Below, piece by piece: positions 8,615 to 12,991 of a DNA stretch of 12,991 bases. The stretch lies in assembly GCA_002197995.1 (NCBI GenBank), contig NGZR01000031.1:1-12991 (forward strand), written 5' to 3'. This DNA comes from Gaeumannomyces sp. JS-464. Taxonomy: Eukaryota > Ascomycota > Sordariomycetes > Magnaporthales > Magnaporthaceae. The notes under the pieces were generated by a model. That model was not told the origin of the DNA and did no database searches. It saw nothing but the letters and a program-made list of their open reading frames with translations. Positions within the stretch are counted from its first letter, which is position 1. Every line of letters begins with the position of its first letter. Made by a program: the position numbers and the translations under genes.

Positions 8615-9943
8615 TTGTTTCTACACCCCTTTTTTTACACACTACTACTTACGCGGTTCACGTACGGTTCTACCCTACCCGTTACTTTACACACTACACC
8701 TACTACTTACACGTTTACACCACTTACTACCACTACACGACTTCTACCTACTACGTACCTACTACCACACTCGACACGCTTTCCCCTTACTTGGGTTACC
8801 ACGGGTTTGCTGACCGCACGACACGGACACGTTTTACGTTTACACACTTACGCTACACACACACACGTACCCTCGACTACTCTGGCTGACACGTGTACAC
8901 TACCCACGCACTTTACGTACTTGACGTTGCACTACGCACACACGACCCACCACACTTACACTTACGACGACACACTACCACCTCCTTTTTGGTGTACGGT
9001 ACTTGTTACGTGACACCGTACACACGACCACGACACTTACTACGTACTACTACGTGTTCACGTCTTACCCGACGACTACTACACTTACACTGTCACTTAC
9101 TACCCTCACTTTTGACCACACACTTTCCTTTACACTTTCTCACACACACACACACACGCGGACTTACCCTTTACTTTACACGCGTGGTGTACGACGCTTT
9201 ACGCTTTACACACACGCTACACACTCTACTTGACGGGTACTTACGGGACGACTTACTACACGTCTTACACACGCTTCACACTGACACTACCCGGTTTACT
9301 CCGACACCACTTACACACACACCTCACACTTTCCACACCTGTACTTACCCTGTACCCACCGTCCACTTACGTCTGTTTTCACACGGGACTACCCTGACTC
9401 CTACACTTGACACTGGCACGGTTTTGTACGACTGGACGACGGGTTGTTTTTACTGTTACACGGTACACGACACACACACACTACACTGCTTACTTTACTG
9501 TGGGTACTCACGGTTACTTACTACTCACTTCTCTACTACTCTCACACCACCGCGACGACGACTGACGGCTTTACTGCTACACACTTACACTTGACCTACT
9601 CTACGGGTGTGGTACACGACTCGACGACACACGTGTCACACCACACGACCCTTCTACGTGCTACCCTTTGTTGTACTACACACACTTTACACTGACCGTG
9701 TACTGACTACACACTACACTCCCTTTTTCCACACACACACTTTCCTTTACCACTGGACGTACACACGTCTACTGGACTTGTACACACGACCTTTACGTAC
9801 CGACTACGCTGACGCTTACTTACACGACACTACACACTCCCACTACTACACCTCTTGACACGGTTACACACGACACGACTACACGACTCTTTACACACAC
9901 TCTGGTACTGACTACCTGGTACGACACCACTACTACACTTACG
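8615..9943 (+). CDS. HEG3: double-motif LAGLIDADG homing endonuclease of intron 3
   Basis: The frame runs on from exon 3 (FVSNPFF, ISGSVGS), then IQSKLSPYWVTGFADAEGSF (motif 1, about 8761-8835), SGWSVIPAFSIELHSKD, REIHSFFGVGTL, IIPHFDKFPL, SQKKADYLLFK, SLKASMNTGLSEHLK, RPLVCFQGIPDPNWMAGF with DGEGCFYVKV (motif 2, about 9408-9460), FSISQHARDEAL, LIDYLGCGKIEKVSTRPSS, KIIPFFQKFPLHGVKSMDF, IAELIKNKSHITLEGLKKI, SGM and TGRTYN with stop TAG at 9940-9943. About 400 residues, the size and order of the common double-domain fungal family. TGA codes Trp in DPNWMAGF. A few one-base run losses disturb the frame; there is no second copy in the window to check them. Confidence 0.9.
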
Positions 9944-9960
9944 TTACTTTACTCTCACTG

Positions 9961-10050
9961 CCCCTGACGCCACACACGGGTACCGCCTACCTTCGTACAC
10001 CGCACCCCTTTACCACGGTGTTCCTCTGCTTCGCACGACGCGACACGCAC
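9961..10050 (+). repeat. GC-rich double-hairpin cluster in intron 3
   Basis: A GC-rich island in AT-rich surroundings. At 9961-10020, AAAGGGT pairs with ACCCCTTT around a CCTACTTCGTAACG middle, and CCTG pairs with CAGG outside. At 10024-10048 two perfect overlapping hairpins exist: CTCTGC-TTC-GCAGAG and GCTTCGC-AGA-GCGAAGC. Such double hairpins are known as mobile elements in fungal mitochondria; the mobility is inferred, the pairing is seen. Confidence 0.75.
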
Positions 10051-10336
10051 CCCTCTGGTTACGGACGCACACGGCTACACTTACACACACACACACACTA
10101 CACACACACTTACGTGTACGGTCCTGTTTACACACTTTACTACACACTACACACGCTACTTTTACTTACACTTACACACCACGACACACACTACACACGT
10201 TACACTTGCACTGACACGACTCTTGACTTTTACCTACACTACTACACGTACACTCACACACACACTACTGCACGCCACACTACTTTTACCTACACACTTA
10301 CTGCGACACACACACTACTTTACGTGTTACACACAC
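10051..10336 (+). other. AT-rich intron 3 segment without a gene
   Basis: Between the hairpin cluster and the core motifs. It is A/T-rich with long A runs (about 10085-10105). I found no frame of note and no tRNA; it is probably a peripheral intron loop. Confidence 0.5.
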
Positions 10337-10437
10337 GGTTCACACCGACACTACACACGACACTTACTCTTTTGTGCTTTACCTTGACCTGTACTGTTAC
10401 TACTACGTTACACGACACGACTACTACGTCTGACACC
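10337..10437 (+). ncRNA. Group I core motifs (P7 strands) of intron 3
   Basis: GGTTCAACGA at 10337-10349 matches the conserved R element, and AAGATATAGTCTGAAC at 10415-10437 matches the S element; together they form P7 and its flank in group I introns. Their order after HEG3 is as in intron 1. Confidence 0.8.
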
Positions 10438-10520
10438 ACGTACTTGTGACACACTACCTGACACTACACACTACACTACTACTTACACCTTACTACCTAC
10501 TGTTACTCACTACTTACGTG

Positions 10521-10533
10521 TCACTGGACTTAC
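10521..10533 (+). CDS. cox3: Possible cox3 mini-exon or exon echo between introns 3 and 4
   Basis: TCATGGATTA after TTAGTG would encode His-Gly-Leu, the Cox3 residues between FYFGTGF and HVIIG. It resembles TCCATGGCT at the end of exon 3. It could be a tiny real exon, making the similar end of exon 3 part of intron 3, or a duplicated exon end inside a twintron. The exon borders at 8614 and 12893 already join without it. Chance cannot be excluded. Confidence 0.3.
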
Positions 10534-10860
10534 ACTTTGTACGTCCTACTACACACTTTACTTACTACTACACTACTTACCTACTGTTTCGTGCTTCGCT
10601 TACACACACGCACACTTGCCTTTTACTTGTTACACTACCGTCACGTCCCGCACACACGTCGGACGACCACTACTTACCTACACGACTACGCCGCTTCGCG
10701 GACGGGACGACCTTTACACTACGGTCGCCACACACGCACGCACGCACGCTACCACCTGCCCTACACACACGACACGGGGGCCGACGTCCCACACTCCTGG
10801 GTACGCTTACGCTGCGGGACACACGGCTGACGACACACTTACACACTACTTTCTACTCCC
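10534..10860 (+). ncRNA. Structured GC-rich 5' region of intron 4
   Basis: No protein frame of note. GC-rich hairpin CCGC-TTC-GCGG lies at 10691-10701, with a related GCTTCGC word near 10584-10590. CAGCAGCTACACTGCCC near 10737-10762 and GGGTAGCTTAGCTGCGGG near 10799-10818 could pair in part. CTGCGGGAAAGGC resembles the P4 side of a group I core. No tRNA cloverleaf was found. Confidence 0.5.
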
Positions 10861-12506
10861 ACACCACACCTTCTACCCACACGACACGCTACACTTCTTA
10901 CTTCTTTACGACTACGACACGACTTTACTACGACGTGACTTTGTACGGGTTTACCTGACTGGACGACACGGTACACTTTCCACCACTTACGACCTTACCA
11001 CGACTTTTACACACGACTACCCACACTTACTACACACTACTGCTCACACTTTACCACTTTCACACACTTACACTTTACCACTACACGGACTGACACACTC
11101 GACGGTTTTACGACGTACTACTTACACGACACTACTTTACACACTGTGGTCACTACTTTCTACACGTCTACACACACTACACACGTACACGTTACTTTTG
11201 TACACACTGACCACTACACACTTCACTTGTTACTACTGTTACTACACTACCCTACTACTTTACACTTACTGTGACACTCTTACACTACGTTCACACACAC
11301 TACCCACTCACTTTTACACACTTACTTTGACACACACGGCACGTCTTACCTACCTGACACACACTACACACTACTCACTTTACTCACGCTGACACGGTAC
11401 ACACTTGGCTACTTACTACGGTTACTACACACACACGACACACTGACCACGGTACTGACACACACTACACACTGACACTACCCTGGTTCTACTTACGTGA
11501 CTACGACACACTACTACACCTACACACTACTTGACTTACGCCGGACTTTACTTGACTGCTGACACGCTACCCTTTTCACACCTACACTACACACTACTGT
11601 ACCCTACGGTTTACACGTTGGACACACTCACTACTTACACGACACTTACGACGTTGTACTACACACACTACACACACGACACTTTACTTACACACCACGG
11701 TACACTGTTTTACTTACACCTACCACCCTACGACGACACCACTACACTGTCGACTACGTACACCTACCACACTACGTACTTACGACACACTTACACTACA
11801 CACACTACCACTGACACCTTACTACACACTACTTTACACTACCCCCTTACTTTACTGACGGACTTCTACACTTACTACACACGACACGGACGTACTTACT
11901 TACACACTTTTACACACACGCTACACACGACTTTTTCACTTACTGGTTACACACTTTGGTACGACTACTGTACTTACCACACACGGTTACTCACACCTAC
12001 CACCTCGACACGGTACACACTACCACTACTTTGACTGCACACTACACACACTTACCACCACTTACACTACACTACTACGACTTACACCACACCACACTGA
12101 CATACACTTACTTGGGTACACTACACACACACCGTACTTCACACTTGTTGACACACTACGACCACACTCTACTTACTCCGCACCTTTACTTTACTCTGAC
12201 TACGCCCTTACTGACGACTACACGACTCACCACGGGGGTACCGGTACTACTTACGACACACTACCGGACTACACACTTACGTACACGTGACACTCTGCTA
12301 CGTACTTGTTGTTACTACTACACTACACTACACCACACTACGGACACCACTTTACTACGTACGTACTGACGTGACACTGTGCGACACACGCTACTTACAC
12401 TACTCTCTACGACACACACACCTACTTACACACACACACTGTTTACACGTTCACGGTACACTTCTTACTACACACGGGTACTACCTTTTGTTTTACACAC
12501 TTACAC
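10861..12506 (+). CDS. HEG4: LAGLIDADG endonuclease with C-terminal NUMOD1-like domain
   Basis: In order: NNFYQEANSYSLD, FIEWFVGFTDGEGNF (motif 1, about 10920-10980), AQFTFQINLHKDEIEVLEYIK, KYHHFKLFEKA, YHLSAEGKLAIIGYKKEM, KYWLAGFIDAEATFS (motif 2, about 11521-11577), KYVPRFKLENHIKELELYK, GNVLLTTPRE, TTIVLEINKIHELK, LWLNLVDMYYKGY, LEGKYIFDAIKLH, LYLSDSPYEIRSQGVRYIRN, SECAKAINISRK with TIKKCLSSGNSYKGYTFVLN and stop TAA at 12502-12506. The last part matches the NUMOD1 pattern, a small helix-turn-helix-like DNA-binding module often added to homing endonucleases. In motif 2, EA replaces the common GEG, while the Asp ligand remains. Start not resolved. Single-base run losses break the frame at places. 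Confidence 0.87.
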
Positions 12507-12892
12507 TACTACGTACACTACTTACTACTACACTACACACACACTTTTTTTTACACACACGTTACACTACGCACACACAACGTCACTTTTCTGACTGTAC
12601 ACGTACACTGACACTACTCTTGTGCTGACGACACGTACTACTGTTTACTGACCACTACTACTACACACGGTCCACACCGACCTACGTCACACACACACTG
12701 ATACGTACGCTTTTGACCGACGCTCGCTGCTTACGCACTACACACGTACACACACTTGACCGTACACACGCTTTCACACTTACACTTGTTACACACTTAC
12801 TTTTACTTTTTTTTTACACCACGCACCTACACTACTACGACCACACTCTACACTCACACTGACACTACGACACTACTTGTACTACTCACTTG
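12507..12892 (+). ncRNA. Group I 3' core and tail of intron 4
   Basis: AT-rich, with GGTCCAACGACTAGTCA at 12669-12690, a clear match to the conserved P7 R element. The segment ends in CATTG at the exon border. No other gene was seen in these 390 positions. Confidence 0.72.
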
Positions 12893-12991
12893 TACCACCG
12901 TTACTACACTTGCACCACACTTTTTTGTCACGTGGCTTGTGACCGTACTACTACTGGACTACTCACGCTACACCTGACCACCCACTCACTT
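12893..12991 (+). CDS. cox3: Cytochrome c oxidase subunit III, last visible exon, partial
   Basis: After the intron, Cox3 resumes: HVII, then FLSVALWRIYGYQLTD and the start of the His-rich loop at the window end. This is the expected continuation of GFHG in exon 3 (family pattern GFHGLHVIIGT). TGA is Trp in LWRIY. Runs are short by one base in GGC and CTTTG. The rest of the exon and the stop lie beyond the window. Confidence 0.9.

Larger units (their letters stand above)
8615..10520 (+). mobile_element. Group I intron 3 of cox3 with LAGLIDADG gene and GC-rich hairpins
   Basis: Begins right after Cox3 FYFGTGFHG. It holds the HEG3 frame, which continues in frame from exon 3, then a GC-rich hairpin cluster and group I core motifs ending near 10437. 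The right border is uncertain, because a second endonuclease-bearing unit follows before Cox3 resumes at 12893. Confidence 0.75.
10534..12892 (+). mobile_element. Group I intron 4 (tandem or nested) with LAGLIDADG-NUMOD gene
   Basis: A second intron-like unit before Cox3 resumes: a structured GC-rich 5' part, the HEG4 frame and group I motif GTCCAACGACTAGTC. It ends in ATCATTG just before the last exon, giving the G expected at a group I 3' border. Since exon 3 (GGCT) joins the last exon (TACACG) as GGC TTA CAC, it may be nested with intron 3 as a twintron. Confidence 0.65.
1..12991. other. Systematic A-to-AC expansion of the whole window
   Basis: AA, AG and AT are almost absent: nearly every A is followed by C. 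The exceptions I noticed are the A at 589, 4496, 5532, 12102, 12579 and 12701. Treating each AC as a single A turns the text into AT-rich sequence with long, recognisable reading frames (Cox3 and LAGLIDADG endonucleases). The exceptions fit too: at 4496 the lone A is needed for the conserved Cox3 word NFQDHPFH. Original A-C dinucleotides appear as ACC, so the reading is unambiguous. All coordinates here are in the expanded text, so no annotated exon can be translated directly from it. I infer a text, format or base-calling artefact. Confidence 0.96.

Noticed and set aside
10737..10850. A tRNA gene, from the stem-like GGGTAGCTTAGCTGCGGG
   Set aside because: I could not find a T-arm, anticodon arm and acceptor stem in register; a group I intron 5' domain fits the setting better.
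56..12977. Dozens of long open frames in the text as given, rich in Thr, His, Leu, Tyr and Pro
   Set aside because: They exist because A is always followed by C, which removes TAA and TAG from the written strand. They have biased composition, no domains and overlap one another in different frames.
1..12991. AC microsatellite or satellite DNA
   Set aside because: There is no fixed period. The AC pairs are single A residues of coding sequence, and the remaining bases carry conserved protein frames.
1..12991. Physarum-like C-insertion editing, or designed data-storage DNA
   Set aside because: The insertion follows the written strand in both arms of the palindrome rather than the gene, and the underlying sequence is natural mitochondrial DNA.

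Overview
The window is not readable DNA as written. Almost every A on the given strand is followed by a C; I noticed only six exceptions in 12,991 bases. If the C after each A is ignored, ordinary AT-rich sequence of roughly 10 kb appears. Under the mould mitochondrial code (TGA = Trp) it reads as a fungal mitochondrial cox3 gene, cytochrome c oxidase subunit III. The gene is split by group I introns that carry LAGLIDADG homing endonuclease genes. All gene calls below rest on that reading; coordinates refer to the window as given. A filamentous fungus is the likely source; I cannot name the species or choose between Asco- and Basidiomycota.

The second layer is a large inverted repeat. Positions 1 to about 4170 carry the gene on the minus strand, from a partial exon 3 back to exon 1 and its upstream flank. 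Positions about 4225 to 8380 carry the same stretch on the plus strand. The fold lies at about 4171-4224, an asymmetric purine-rich loop flanked on both sides by a short tandem repeat (GTACGAA, about five units). The two arms differ mainly by one-base changes in homopolymer runs, as expected of two passes in one uncorrected long read. A frame broken in one arm is often open in the other.

Plus-strand layout: upstream flank (4271-4458); exon 1 (4459-4728); intron 1 with HEG1 and a downstream ribozyme core (4729-6281); exon 2 (6282-6420); intron 2 with an upstream core and HEG2 (6421-8227); exon 3 (8228-8614); a 4.3 kb block (8615-12892) holding two endonuclease ORFs, HEG3 and HEG4, two sets of group I core motifs and GC-rich hairpins, so two introns in tandem or nested; then a last exon running off the window end (12893-12991). 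Minus-strand layout of the left arm: exon 3 (1-155), intron 2 (156-1913), exon 2 (1914-2069), intron 1 (2070-3622), exon 1 (3623-3927), flank (3928-4113).

The joined exons would encode a conventional Cox3, a membrane subunit of respiratory complex IV. The introns are self-splicing RNA elements, and their LAGLIDADG proteins (DNA endonucleases and/or splicing maturases) explain their spread. The A-to-AC expansion is on the written strand in both arms. On the gene's sense strand it is therefore a C after A on the right but a G before T on the left. It arose at or after base calling, not in the cell.
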